Source: Minisyncoccota bacterium (GTDB lineage Bacteria > Patescibacteriota > Minisyncoccia > UBA6257 > 2-01-FULL-56-20). Taken from it: DNA of 24,971 bases. Below are positions 1 to 8,030 of this stretch, one piece after another. Every line of letters starts with the position of its first letter. The first letter of the stretch is position 1. The stretch is from positions 1 to 24,971 of the forward strand of contig JARLIC010000088.1 of NCBI GenBank assembly GCA_031291905.1, in the 5' to 3' direction. Under the pieces are notes generated by a model. The model did no database searches, was not told the DNA's origin, and worked only from the letters and a program-made list of their open reading frames with translations. Both the position numbers and the translations under genes were made by a program.

Positions 1-865
1 TGAGGATCGCGGAAGTGACAAGTTCGATATTCCCGTCGGGCACCGCGATCGTCCATGAAAGAGGATATTCCGCCTTGGTCGTTCCGCTTTTCCATACCCG
101 GCGGTCGTGCGAGAACACGGCGCGCTCGTAATGCGCGGCGCGGCCACGGGAGCCGCGGACGTCGATCACCTGGTCCTTTCCTTTTTTGTCGGCATATTCG
201 ACGCACATAAGGTCGGTGCCGTCGTCGAGCTGGATCGAGAACCACGTCCAGCGGTCCTTTGTATAGGAAGTATCCGACCACTGGTGGTCCATCCATGACC
301 GTCCCGTTACCGGCACCCACCGGCCGTCGATGTGGATCGCACCTTTTGTCCGCAGATCGGTGAGCGAATAATAGAAGCTTTGGCGGCCCCGCACGACGAT
401 GAAGCCCTTGCCGCCTTCGAGCATCGGTGTTTTGCGCGATTCCATTGTGAGGTCGGCCCACTTTGTCCTTACGTGGAACGTACCCGGCTTCGTCTCGGCG
501 ATCTCGTTCACCACGAACCCGTCCATGACGGACACCGGATCGATGTAATCGACGAAGAAAAGCGGCTTGGTGAAACTGTCGCGCGAAGTGAGGGAAATAT
601 TCTGGACCTCTTTCATGCTCTTTTTGCGGCCGAGGTCCGCCATCACCGAATGGGCGAAGGTCACATAGCGCGACGACTTCAGCCGTCCGGCAAAACTCTT
701 CAGATACGGTATGTCCACCTTCTTCACGTCCGCCCGAAAAAGGCAGTCCATGAAGGAATACTTGTTCCCTTTCGCATCCTTCAGTAGGCCGTTGAAATAC
801 CACCACTCGATGACGGCGTCATGGGGATGCATGTCCTCCGGAAGTTTTATCGGACGCGGCTGCAT
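1..865 (-). CDS. AttH/CrtC lipocalin-like domain protein, partial (C-terminus off the left edge)
   Basis: An open frame of about 288 codons runs from ATG at 865 to the window edge without a stop. The translation has the family's hallmark blocks: EWWYFNGLLKD near residue 19, then SWMDHQWSD and WTWFSIQLDDGTDLM near residues 200-225. These are typical of the AttH/CrtC-type lipocalin-like fold (carotenoid 1,2-hydratase relatives, often annotated as predicted secreted hydrolase or lipocalin-like). No signal peptide is visible at this start, so the protein may be cytoplasmic. It lies 52 bp downstream of the second ABC exporter gene on the same strand and is probably the last visible gene of that operon. 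No carotenoid genes are nearby, so hydratase activity should not be assumed. The family call is fairly firm; the substrate is unknown. Confidence 0.75.
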   Translation of the reverse strand, partial: MQPRPIKLPEDMHPHDAVIEWWYFNGLLKDAKGNKYSFMDCLFRADVKKVDIPYLKSFAGRLKSSRYVTFAHSVMADLGRKKSMKEVQNISLTSRDSFTKPLFFVDYIDPVSVMDGFVVNEIAETKPGTFHVRTKWADLTMESRKTPMLEGGKGFIVVRGRQSFYYSLTDLRTKGAIHIDGRWVPVTGRSWMDHQWSDTSYTKDRWTWFSIQLDDGTDLMCVEYADKKGKDQVIDVRGSRGRAAHYERAVFSHDRRVWKSGTTKAEYPLSWTIAVPDGNIELVTSAIL

Positions 866-917
866 TGTTCTTTCAGTATACTTGCCTTCACGGTCCGCCG
901 CAAAAGCGGGCCGCGCT

Positions 918-2687
918 TCAGCTCGCCCTCTTTCCGCTCATGAGCATCTCGAGCGCGTGCGCGAACGAGCCGGCGTGGACGACCGTGCCCGCATTCACAA
1001 AGAAGATATCGTCGGCGTTCTCGATGGTGTTCAGCCGGTGCGCAATGATGACCTTGGTCGTCTCCTTCGGCAGCTTCCGCAGGATCTCCTCGAGGAGCTG
1101 TTCGGTCACCGTATCGATGTTCGCGGTCGCCTCGTCGAGGATCAGGAGCTCCGGAGCGCGCAGGACGGCGCGGATGAACGCGACGAGCTGCTTCTGTCCG
1201 AGGCTGATGGAATCGCTCGCCCCCACGTTCGTATCGAGCCCTTTCTCGAATCGCGCCAGCAGGCCGCCGAGTCCGCGCGCCTCCAGGACCCCGAGCAATT
1301 TTTCGTTCGAATAGCTCCCGTACTCTTCGTTACCGTAAAGGATGTTCTCCCCCACCGTGCCGCTGAAGAGGAACGGCTCCTGCAGGATAAAGCCGATCTT
1401 CCCGGCCCGTTCGCCCGCTTCGTAGGAGCGGATGTCGCGGCCGCCGAGATATACCGTGCCCATGGACGGATCGTAAAGCCGTGCCATAAGGGAGGCGGTC
1501 GTGGTCTTGCCGCCGCCCGTGGGGCCGACGAGCGCATAGGTCTTCCCTTTTTCAAGCGCAAAGCTCACGTCGCGCAGGACCTCCTTGTCGTCGGTATAGC
1601 TGAAGAACACGCGATCGAATGAGAGCACGGCCGCGGCGGCCGACGGCGGGGCCTTCTTCCCGCTTTCGATGACCTTGATGTCGGACCCCAGGCCGAGCAC
1701 CTCCGAGATGCGGTCGAGCGATGCGAGCGCAAGCTGGAGCGACGACCATACGGACGCAAGCTGGCGGAGCGGCGTATAGAAGTTGTTCACGTACAGCAGG
1801 AATCCAATGAGGAAGCCGACCGTGAGATTCCCGGAGGCGATGAGCACGATGCCGTAGGCGAGCATGACGATCTGCGCCGCGTTCGACGCGACGCCGTAGA
1901 TCGGCGTAAGGATGTTCGAAGCGACGCCCGCCTTCACCGACGCGGAATAGTTCTCCTTGTTCGCCGAATCGAACTTGACGCGGAAATAGTCGAGGCGGTT
2001 GAAGGCGACGACCACCTTGAAGTTCGCCAACGATTCCTGGATCTCCGCGCTCATGCCGCCGAGCGCCTGCAGGCTCGTCCGGCTCGTGCGATTGATCCAT
2101 GTCGACAGAAGCTGGGTGATGACGATCACGATGAGCGCCGGCGCGAGCGACGCGGCGCCGAGGCGGACGTTCAGCAAAAGGAGGAACGCGCCGGCGCCGA
2201 ACATAAGGAATATGTTCCCGAAGAACTGCAGGAGCGCCTGCGAGAAGAACTGGTTGAGCTTGTCGGTGTCGCTGTTGATGCGCGAGATAAGATCGCCCGC
2301 CTTGTTGGCGTTGAAGAACGCGACGGGAAGCTCCTGGAGCTTGGTGAAGATCCTGTTACGCAGCTTGAACAGCACGCGCCGCCCCACGCCGCCCATGACC
2401 TTCGTCTGGACATACGCGGCGACGAGGCCGAGGAGATAAATGACCGCAAGGATGCCGGAGTACATGAGCACGCCGTGGAAATCCTTCGTGGCAATATACT
2501 TGTCGATGATATAGGCGATGATGAACGGCGACAGCAGGTTCGCCCCGGAGTTCACGATCACCGCGACGAGTGAGATGACGATCGGACGCACTTCGTCGCG
2601 CAGAAGCGGGCCGAGGCTCTTCACCGCCCCGCCGATCGTGGTGGTCTTGTCCCCTTTTTCGAATGTCTTGAGTTGGTAGTTGATCAT
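918..2687 (-). CDS. ABC exporter half-transporter with canonical Walker B but degenerate signature motif
   Basis: This 589-residue protein has an N-terminal six-helix type IV ABC exporter membrane domain (about residues 30-330) and a C-terminal nucleotide-binding domain. Walker A is GPTGGGKTTT near residue 387, Walker B is LLILDEATANID near 511 with the catalytic Glu present, and the switch histidine is in IIAHRLNTI. The signature motif is ISLGQKQ near 493 instead of LSGGQ, so it is degenerate. The start is 9 bp after the stop of the preceding ABC gene, without a strong Shine-Dalgarno sequence, which suggests translational coupling. The partner (2697-4415) has the opposite defects, so the two should form a heterodimer with one hydrolysing and one degenerate ATP site, as known for TM287/288-type exporters. 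The substrate (lipid, peptide or drug) cannot be deduced. Confidence 0.93.
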   Translation of the reverse strand: MINYQLKTFEKGDKTTTIGGAVKSLGPLLRDEVRPIVISLVAVIVNSGANLLSPFIIAYIIDKYIATKDFHGVLMYSGILAVIYLLGLVAAYVQTKVMGGVGRRVLFKLRNRIFTKLQELPVAFFNANKAGDLISRINSDTDKLNQFFSQALLQFFGNIFLMFGAGAFLLLLNVRLGAASLAPALIVIVITQLLSTWINRTSRTSLQALGGMSAEIQESLANFKVVVAFNRLDYFRVKFDSANKENYSASVKAGVASNILTPIYGVASNAAQIVMLAYGIVLIASGNLTVGFLIGFLLYVNNFYTPLRQLASVWSSLQLALASLDRISEVLGLGSDIKVIESGKKAPPSAAAAVLSFDRVFFSYTDDKEVLRDVSFALEKGKTYALVGPTGGGKTTTASLMARLYDPSMGTVYLGGRDIRSYEAGERAGKIGFILQEPFLFSGTVGENILYGNEEYGSYSNEKLLGVLEARGLGGLLARFEKGLDTNVGASDSISLGQKQLVAFIRAVLRAPELLILDEATANIDTVTEQLLEEILRKLPKETTKVIIAHRLNTIENADDIFFVNAGTVVHAGSFAHALEMLMSGKRAS

Positions 2688-2696
2688 GGTGCGGGA

Positions 2697-4415
2697 CTAT
2701 AGATGTTCGGTGCTTTCCTGCGAATCGAATATCTGCACGTACTCCGGCGAGTTCTTCATGAGCTCCGCATGCGTGCCGCGGGCGATGATCTCGCCGTCCT
2801 CAAGGAGCACGATCTGGTCGTAGTCCTCGACGGAGACGATCTTTTGGGTGACGGATATGAGCGTAAGGCCGGGATAGTTGTCGCGAACGTTCTTCAATAT
2901 CTTCCTTTCCGTCCGCACGTCCACGCGCGCGGTGAAGTCGTCGAGAAGCAATATCTTCGGCTCGAGTGCGAGGGCGCGCGCGAGCATGACGCGCTGCTTC
3001 TGACCGCCCGAAAGGCTCGTCCCCCGTTCGGAGACGACCGTGTCGAGACGGTCGGGCAGGGCGTCGACGAAGTCGCCGAGCTCGGCGGTATCGATCGCCC
3101 TCTTGAGCCCCTCGTCGCTCACCGTGTTCGAGAACGCGATGTTCTCCCGCAAGGTGAGATTGAAAAGGATGCTGTCCTGGAACACGAACCCGATCTGCGA
3201 ATAGAGGCTCTGTTTGTCGTATTCGCCGATATCCACGCCGTCGTAACGCACCGCGCCCGCGTCCGGCCGGGCAAGGCCCGTGAGCACGTAGAGCAACTGC
3301 GTCTTGCCGGCGGCGGTCGGACCGATGATGGCCGTGCGCGTACCCGGCTTTGCCTCGAACGAGACATCCTTCAGGATCGGCTTCTCTCCTTTTTGAAGGG
3401 TCACGTTCCTGAAGGAGATCGCCCCGGTGAGCGCGGCCTTGCGCGTGCCCCCGTCCTTCGCGTCGGGCGAGACGAGCACATCCGCAATGCGCGCGTACGA
3501 GGCGTCCGCCTGCGCGATGACGTTCGACATGAAACCGAGGATGAGGATCGGGAAAATGAGGATGGCGAGATAGTTGTTGAAGGCGGTGAATCCGCCGAGC
3601 GAGAGCGATCCCGCGATAATGAAATGGCCGCCGAGCACGACGATGATGAGCGTGGCGACGTTCGTCAGGAACGTGATGACCGGAACGAGCGCCGCAAAAA
3701 GGCTGAGGATGTCGAGACTGATGTCGCGCGCCTCCACGTTGGCCTTCGTGAACTTGCCGTATTCCTGCGCCTGCGAGTTGACGAGGCGGATGAGCGCCGA
3801 GCCGAGGATACTCTCGTTGATCACCTTGTTCAGCCAGTCGATGGCGGCCTGGGCGCGCAGGAAAAGCTTGCGCACCTTCGCAAGCACGAAATAGAACGTG
3901 GCGCCGATGAACGGCACCACCGCAAGCACCGCGAGCGCGAGCCGCCAGTCGGTCATCAGGAGAAGCACGCTCGCGCCGATGATGAGGAACACGGACGACA
4001 CGATCGAGGAGATCGCCTGCGCGATGAACGACTTCACCGCATCGACATCGCTCGTGAGATTGGTGAGGAGCTTCGCCGGCGTCGCGCGGTCGATGAAGGA
4101 ATAATCCTGACGGGAGATCTTGGCGGCCACCTTGGTGCGCAGGTCGCGCGCCACGCGCTCGGCCGCGTACACCTGCGCGACGCTCTGGAGATAGGTGAGG
4201 ATGAATATGAGGATGGCGACGACCGAAAATTCGATCACGACGGTGCGCAGGACGAAGCCCCCCTGTGCGAAATCGTCTATGGCGTTCGAAATGATTTTCG
4301 GCACGACAAGATTGAGCGCCGAGGGCAGGATGGTCAGAATAACAAGCAAAAAAACGAGGCCCTTATACGGCTTAAGAATGCTGACAAGGCCAGGTTTTTT
4401 CTCTTCCGCGATCAT
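2697..4415 (-). CDS. ABC exporter half-transporter with canonical signature but degenerate Walker B and H-switch
   Basis: The start was set at ATG 4415 (572 residues), not at the longer frame beginning at 4466, because a GGGAGGA ribosome-binding site lies just upstream and the ATG overlaps the stop of the preceding gene as ATGA. A six-helix membrane domain is followed by a nucleotide-binding domain with Walker A GPTAAGKT (about residue 365), a canonical LSGGQKQR signature (about 466) and Walker B LLLDDFTARVD, where the catalytic Glu is Asp. The usual switch-loop histidine is Gln (SVTQKIVSV). The canonical signature here complements the canonical Walker B of the downstream partner, so the pair is very likely an obligate heterodimeric exporter of the inner membrane. 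The substrate is unknown. Confidence 0.93.
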   Translation of the reverse strand: MIAEEKKPGLVSILKPYKGLVFLLVILTILPSALNLVVPKIISNAIDDFAQGGFVLRTVVIEFSVVAILIFILTYLQSVAQVYAAERVARDLRTKVAAKISRQDYSFIDRATPAKLLTNLTSDVDAVKSFIAQAISSIVSSVFLIIGASVLLLMTDWRLALAVLAVVPFIGATFYFVLAKVRKLFLRAQAAIDWLNKVINESILGSALIRLVNSQAQEYGKFTKANVEARDISLDILSLFAALVPVITFLTNVATLIIVVLGGHFIIAGSLSLGGFTAFNNYLAILIFPILILGFMSNVIAQADASYARIADVLVSPDAKDGGTRKAALTGAISFRNVTLQKGEKPILKDVSFEAKPGTRTAIIGPTAAGKTQLLYVLTGLARPDAGAVRYDGVDIGEYDKQSLYSQIGFVFQDSILFNLTLRENIAFSNTVSDEGLKRAIDTAELGDFVDALPDRLDTVVSERGTSLSGGQKQRVMLARALALEPKILLLDDFTARVDVRTERKILKNVRDNYPGLTLISVTQKIVSVEDYDQIVLLEDGEIIARGTHAELMKNSPEYVQIFDSQESTEHL

Positions 4416-5392
4416 TGTCCTCCCAAAAGCGATGTCCCCGCAAAGATTGAGAAGGTCAGGTCGCACGGGCAGGATTCGGGAGCGGTCCCGCCGCCATTGT
4501 TCTTGAACACGGAAGTATATTCAAGGATGACGTAGTTGTTCCCTTTTTTATATCCGGTGATATCCGCCCCGGGGCCGCCCGCCGCAAGCGAGTTGTCCAC
4601 CGTCCATCCTGCCGCCGCCAATTTCTTTTTGTAATAGCTCTCGAACGGCGCCGACGGCGCGGAAAGATCGGTGATACCGGTGATGGGCTGCGACACTATC
4701 TTTATCCCGGCCACGGGCCCCGGTACGTTCTGCTCCCCCGGCGCGATCGTTGCCGCCGACATGTCGCCCCAAGCGATGCCCGACGCGAGCGGGTAAAGGT
4801 CGCCGACCGGCACGTCGTAAAGCGTGCCGCCCGCCGCGACGAGATATTTTGAAACACCGACGGAAGGCGCGGCGGACATGGGCTCGCTCGCGGTGCGATC
4901 GGCGTAATTCACCGTGACGACGCCGTTCGCGATCTGCATGGTGTCGGGCGCAATGCGGTCGCCAAGGAAGATCGCGTTCGTCCCCGACGCCGTTCCGTTG
5001 CCGGCGTCGAGCGCCGCCGCGGCGTAATAGAACGTGCCGCTTCCGCCGCCGCTCTGCGTGACGATCACGGCGGCATCGTTCCTGCCGTCGCCGTTGATAT
5101 CGCCTATGACCGGCTGTCCGAATATCTTCGTACTGATCTTTTCCGCCGAGCCGGGTGCCGCATCCTGTTCCGCGCTGCCGTTCGTCAGACCGACCGCCGT
5201 ACCGTCAATGACATAGGCGGCATTCAGAGGATCGAATGTTGCCGTCGTCGTTGTTGACGTCGGTGCGGTTCCTGCCGGGCCCTTCGAGGACCGCCAAAAA
5301 AGGAATGCCCCTGCCGCAATTATGATGACCAGCGCCGCCAAAAGGATAAAGTTCCGAAGCGCATGCGCCCTGAAAGAATCGTTGTTTTGCAT
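4412..5392 (-). CDS. membrane-anchored extracytoplasmic protein with FG-GAP/EF-hand-like motif
   Basis: The 326-residue product has a charged N-terminus, one hydrophobic helix (about residues 14-32, LLAALVIIIAAGAFLFW), a Thr/Ser/Pro-rich linker and an extracytoplasmic domain. Around residue 98 it carries GDINGDGRNDAAV, an FG-GAP-type calcium-binding loop of the kind found in integrin-like repeats; only one copy is evident. I do not recognise the rest of the protein. It is the first gene of the operon with the two ABC genes and overlaps the next start by ATGA. A -10 element (TATACT) lies at 5422-5427. The association suggests a surface or periplasm-like partner of the exporter, but that is inference from position only. 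Confidence 0.75.
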   Translation of the reverse strand: MQNNDSFRAHALRNFILLAALVIIIAAGAFLFWRSSKGPAGTAPTSTTTTATFDPLNAAYVIDGTAVGLTNGSAEQDAAPGSAEKISTKIFGQPVIGDINGDGRNDAAVIVTQSGGGSGTFYYAAAALDAGNGTASGTNAIFLGDRIAPDTMQIANGVVTVNYADRTASEPMSAAPSVGVSKYLVAAGGTLYDVPVGDLYPLASGIAWGDMSAATIAPGEQNVPGPVAGIKIVSQPITGITDLSAPSAPFESYYKKKLAAAGWTVDNSLAAGGPGADITGYKKGNNYVILEYTSVFKNNGGGTAPESCPCDLTFSIFAGTSLLGGQ

Positions 5393-5421
5393 GGTTTTTT
5401 AGGTTATTGCGATGCCCGTTA

Positions 5422-5443
5422 AGTATACCTCAATATCTCGCCG
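5422..5443 (-). promoter_or_regulatory. probable promoter of the FG-GAP/ABC operon
   Basis: On the minus strand a good -10 hexamer TATACT (5422-5427) is preceded by a weak -35 TTCACC at a 16-bp spacing (5438... on the plus coordinate side). It lies about 30 bp before the ATG at 5392 and back-to-back with the stronger plus-strand promoter at 5453. Confidence 0.45.
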
Positions 5444-5452
5444 GGTGAACCA

Positions 5453-5481
5453 TTGACAAATGTAATTAAATGGCGTAAAAT
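5453..5481 (+). promoter_or_regulatory. near-consensus sigma70-type promoter
   Basis: A perfect -35 TTGACA (5453-5458), a 17-bp spacer and a -10 TAAAAT (5476-5481) precede the secreted protein gene. Transcription should begin near 5488, giving a leader of about 43 nt that carries an AAGGAGG ribosome-binding site. This is the strongest promoter-like sequence I can see in the window, so the gene is probably well expressed. Confidence 0.85.
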
Positions 5482-5530
5482 ATGGTCAGAAGCTTGTCAG
5501 CGTGAAAGTTTCGAGATCGTAAGGAGGCCT

Positions 5531-6283
5531 ATGCGCCGGTACGTGGTTTTTCTCGTCGTCCTCGTGATGTTTCTCGTATTCTTCGTTCCCACATGCAGCG
5601 GGCAGTGGTCGGGCAATTACAGCCTCGACCTCAAGAACAGATACTTTGGAACGACCGTCTGCGGCATCTTCGCGGACGAACCTGTCGTCCAGCAGGATCT
5701 GGACATAACCCGTGCTTTCCGCGGCGGCCGTACGGCACTCACGGTGAGTATCTGGAATTCGAACGGATTCGAGAACGCACCCGACACATTCGCGTACGAA
5801 ACCGACCTTGACGTGAATGTCACGCATAAGTTCGGCAAGTACACCGTGTCCGCCGGGGATTGGATCTTTTTCCTGACCCCCGTCGCCGGGACGAACGTGA
5901 ATGTCATCAGCGCAAAGATCTCGCGGACGATCACGAAGGGCAATAACGCCTTCGTACCGTTTGCGGCGATCGAGCACTATGATGTCACCACGCTCACGTC
6001 GATGGGACATGGGGGAAACTATCCCATGATCGGCACCGGATGGACCGGAAAACTCGCCAAGCGATTCTCCATTGCGGCCCAGGCCCACGCAAACTACGAC
6101 GTGAACGGCGGCTTCAACAACGGGAAGGGAAAGGCCCTGTTCTATTCCGAAGCCTCCCTGACGTTCGCGGTCAACGAATCGACGACCCTCACGCTCCCCC
6201 GCTTCGGGGTCGGCGGCGGGATCGGCGATAAGGGACGTCCCTCGAAAACCGTCTGGGGGATCGGGATCTCGAAATCGTTCTAG
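5531..6283 (+). CDS. secreted beta-strand-rich protein resembling a small outer-membrane-type barrel
   Basis: The start at ATG 5531 (250 residues) is fixed by AAGGAGG four bases upstream; the longer open frame from 5453 would begin within the -35 box. The protein has a strong signal peptide (RRYVVFLVVLVMFLVFFVPTCSG) and then a succession of alternating amphipathic strands with Gly and aromatic residues, ending in a C-terminal Phe (GIGISKSF), as in outer-membrane barrels. The early segment LDLKNRYFGTTVCGIFADEP resembles the TorF/TIGR02001 style of putative barrel protein. CPR cells are thought to lack a classical outer membrane, so either the host is different or this is a secreted surface beta protein. 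It is monocistronic, with a strong promoter and terminator. The fold is inference; no similarity search was possible. Confidence 0.7.
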   Translation: MRRYVVFLVVLVMFLVFFVPTCSGQWSGNYSLDLKNRYFGTTVCGIFADEPVVQQDLDITRAFRGGRTALTVSIWNSNGFENAPDTFAYETDLDVNVTHKFGKYTVSAGDWIFFLTPVAGTNVNVISAKISRTITKGNNAFVPFAAIEHYDVTTLTSMGHGGNYPMIGTGWTGKLAKRFSIAAQAHANYDVNGGFNNGKGKALFYSEASLTFAVNESTTLTLPRFGVGGGIGDKGRPSKTVWGIGISKSF

Positions 6284-6304
6284 TCTATCATCAACGCAAC
6301 TCAA

Positions 6305-6348
6305 AAGGCCGGTCATCCATCAAGGATGTCCGGCCTTATTCTTTTTTT
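6305..6348 (+). terminator. rho-independent terminator
   Basis: A 14-bp stem with one internal mismatch (AAGGCCGGTCATCC pairing with GGATGTCCGGCCTT, loop ATCAA) spans 6305-6337, and a run of seven T follows at 6342-6348. It ends the secreted-protein transcript. On the other strand the same stem is followed by CCTTTTGAG and could also terminate the cupin transcript coming from the right. Confidence 0.9.
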
Positions 6349-6354
6349 ACGAAG

Positions 6355-6759
6355 TTATTCCGCTTCCGTCGTCTTGCCGTCGAAGTGCTCGCCTTCATCC
6401 GCTTCAGCATCCGCCTTCGTGACATGGACCTTGCCGTCCACATGGTTCGGCGGAGAGTATACGGTGTAAAGCTTCATCGGCTTGTCGGTGGAAGTGTTGA
6501 TGATATTATGCTCCGTACCGGCGGGCACCACCACCGCATAGCCGTCCTCGATGGGATACTCTTTGCCGTTCAACACGGTCTTACCCGAACCCGCATCCAC
6601 GCGGATGAACTGGTCGAGCTGATGCACTTCCATGCCGATGTCCTCGCCCGGCTTCAGGCTCATCACCACCAGCTGACAATGCTTGGCGGTATACAGGACC
6701 TTCCGGAAGTTCTCGTTCTCGATGGATTCTTTTTCGATGTTCACCACGTAGCCGTTCAT
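6355..6759 (-). CDS. small cupin-domain protein
   Basis: This 134-residue protein is a single cupin beta-barrel. The first cupin motif is around residues 36-60 (LKPGEDIGMEVHQLDQFIRVDAG) and the second around 75-95 (VVVPAGTEHNIINTS). The metal-ligand positions appear as His (EVH), a Gln or Asp of LDQ, and His (EHN), so a metal site is plausible but not complete by the textbook pattern. The C-terminus is acidic and low in complexity. Enzymatic role is not predictable; such stand-alone cupins may be isomerases, dioxygenases or binding proteins. It is transcribed divergently from the MFS gene only 23 bp away. The mRNA is probably leaderless, since a -10 TATGAT ends 11 bases before the ATG. Confidence 0.85.
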   Translation of the reverse strand: MNGYVVNIEKESIENENFRKVLYTAKHCQLVVMSLKPGEDIGMEVHQLDQFIRVDAGSGKTVLNGKEYPIEDGYAVVVPAGTEHNIINTSTDKPMKLYTVYSPPNHVDGKVHVTKADAEADEGEHFDGKTTEAE

Positions 6760-6764
6760 AGGAT

Positions 6765-6776
6765 TATGATATCATA
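6765..6776. promoter_or_regulatory. symmetric bidirectional -10 element between cupin and MFS genes
   Basis: The only 23 bp between the two divergent start codons (6760-6782) contain the perfect 12-bp palindrome TATGATATCATA. Read on either strand it supplies a TATGAT -10 hexamer. Start codons at 6759 and 6783 lie 5-12 bases beyond, where transcription would be expected to begin, so both mRNAs are probably leaderless. No convincing -35 is visible on either side. A palindrome of this size could equally be a repressor or activator operator. Confidence 0.55.
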
Positions 6777-6782
6777 CAATAC

Positions 6783-8030
6783 ATGGAAGCGCCAAATAAT
6801 ATTTCAAACCCGGTTCCGGATGCGGACCTTGCCCCAAAGAAGAACCGGAATGTCTTCTTTGTGGGCCTGTTGAGCTTCTTCGGCGGCATCAGCCAGGATA
6901 CATTCTCCCCCATCCTTCCCATCTATTACACGACGATCCTCGGGTTCGACAAGGCGTTCGTCGGTGTCGCCGAGGGGCTCGTGACGGCGAGCAGTTATCT
7001 TTTCGCCGTCATCGCAGGATTCTTCTCGGACAAATTCAAGAAGCAGAAACCGATCATCTTCATCGGCTACTTCTTCTCGATGGTAAGCCGCCCGCTCCTC
7101 GCGTTCTTCACGGGCGGCCCGGCGGTCCTCGCGCTCCGCTTTACGGACGGCACGGGAAAAGGACTGAAGGACCCGCCGAAGGACGTCCTGATCGCGGGTT
7201 CGTCGGATAAAGCGGTGCGGGGCAAAAGTTTCGGCATCGCCCGCATGCTCGACACGCTCGGATCGGTCGCGGGGCCGCTCATCCTCTTCGGCCTCCTCTA
7301 TATATTGAAAGGCAGCGCGTGGCTCTATCACGGCATTCTCGTCTTCAGCGCCATCCCGCTCCTCATCACGCTGCTCGTCCTCATCTTCAAGGTGAAGGAG
7401 GTCCCGAAGCGGGAACAAGAACAGGCCGCCGTGAATGCGGACCACGTGACCATGCCGGCGCAAAGCAAACCCCTGCCCGGATCGTTCTATCTTTTTCTCG
7501 GCATCGTGATCCTCTTCACGCTCGGAAACTCGTCCGACGCGTTCCTCATATTAAGGGCGCAGAGCCTCGGCGTGACGCTCCTCGAGATCCCGCTCGTCAT
7601 CGCGCTCTTCAACTTCATCTACGCGCTATTCGCGGTACCCTTGGGATCGCTCTCCGACAGGATCGGCCGCATCCCCACCATGCTCATCGGCTGGTCGGCC
7701 TATGCGCTCGTCTACCTCGGCTTCGCGTTCGCGGCACACGCGTATCTGATCTGGATCCTTTACGCGTTTTACGGGATCTACTACGCAGCGAATCTCGGAG
7801 TGGCGAAGGCGTTCCTTGCCGACATCGTCGGCGCGGACCATCGCGGCAGGGCGTTCGGCATCTACGGCACGGCGGTGGGGCTCGCCACGCTGCCCGCCAG
7901 CTTCTTCGCCGGATTCCTGTGGGACAAGTTCGGGCCCGCATACCCGTTCTGTTTTGGCGCCATCATGGCGGCGATCGCGGCACTGCTGCTCCTATCGTTC
8001 TCGAAGCGGCTTTCGGCGGGCGGGCGCTAG
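6783..8030 (+). CDS. major facilitator superfamily transporter
   Basis: The 415-residue protein has about 12 hydrophobic helices in two homologous halves. MFS motif A is seen after helix 2 as GFFSDKFKKQKP (about residues 78-90) and in the second half as GSLSDRIGRIP (about 285). The RFTDGTGKGLKDPPKDVLIA block (about 120-140) matches the loop found in MFS drug/sugar-type exporters (commonly RxxDRxGKGxRxxPRDA). Substrate is unknown. No Shine-Dalgarno sequence precedes the ATG, which fits leaderless expression from the shared palindrome. The stop codon overlaps the convergent stop of the pilin-propeller gene, the two sharing CTAG. Confidence 0.92.
   Translation: MEAPNNISNPVPDADLAPKKNRNVFFVGLLSFFGGISQDTFSPILPIYYTTILGFDKAFVGVAEGLVTASSYLFAVIAGFFSDKFKKQKPIIFIGYFFSMVSRPLLAFFTGGPAVLALRFTDGTGKGLKDPPKDVLIAGSSDKAVRGKSFGIARMLDTLGSVAGPLILFGLLYILKGSAWLYHGILVFSAIPLLITLLVLIFKVKEVPKREQEQAAVNADHVTMPAQSKPLPGSFYLFLGIVILFTLGNSSDAFLILRAQSLGVTLLEIPLVIALFNFIYALFAVPLGSLSDRIGRIPTMLIGWSAYALVYLGFAFAAHAYLIWILYAFYGIYYAANLGVAKAFLADIVGADHRGRAFGIYGTAVGLATLPASFFAGFLWDKFGPAYPFCFGAIMAAIAALLLLSFSKRLSAGGR

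Noticed and set aside
2703..4535. A 610-codon open frame on the plus strand
   Set aside because: It is the antisense shadow of the ABC gene: charged low-complexity composition, no motifs, while the minus strand has perfect Walker and signature motifs.
5486..6316. A 276-codon minus-strand frame opposite the secreted beta-rich protein
   Set aside because: The plus strand has a consensus promoter, Shine-Dalgarno sequence and signal peptide; the minus frame overlaps the terminator and has none.
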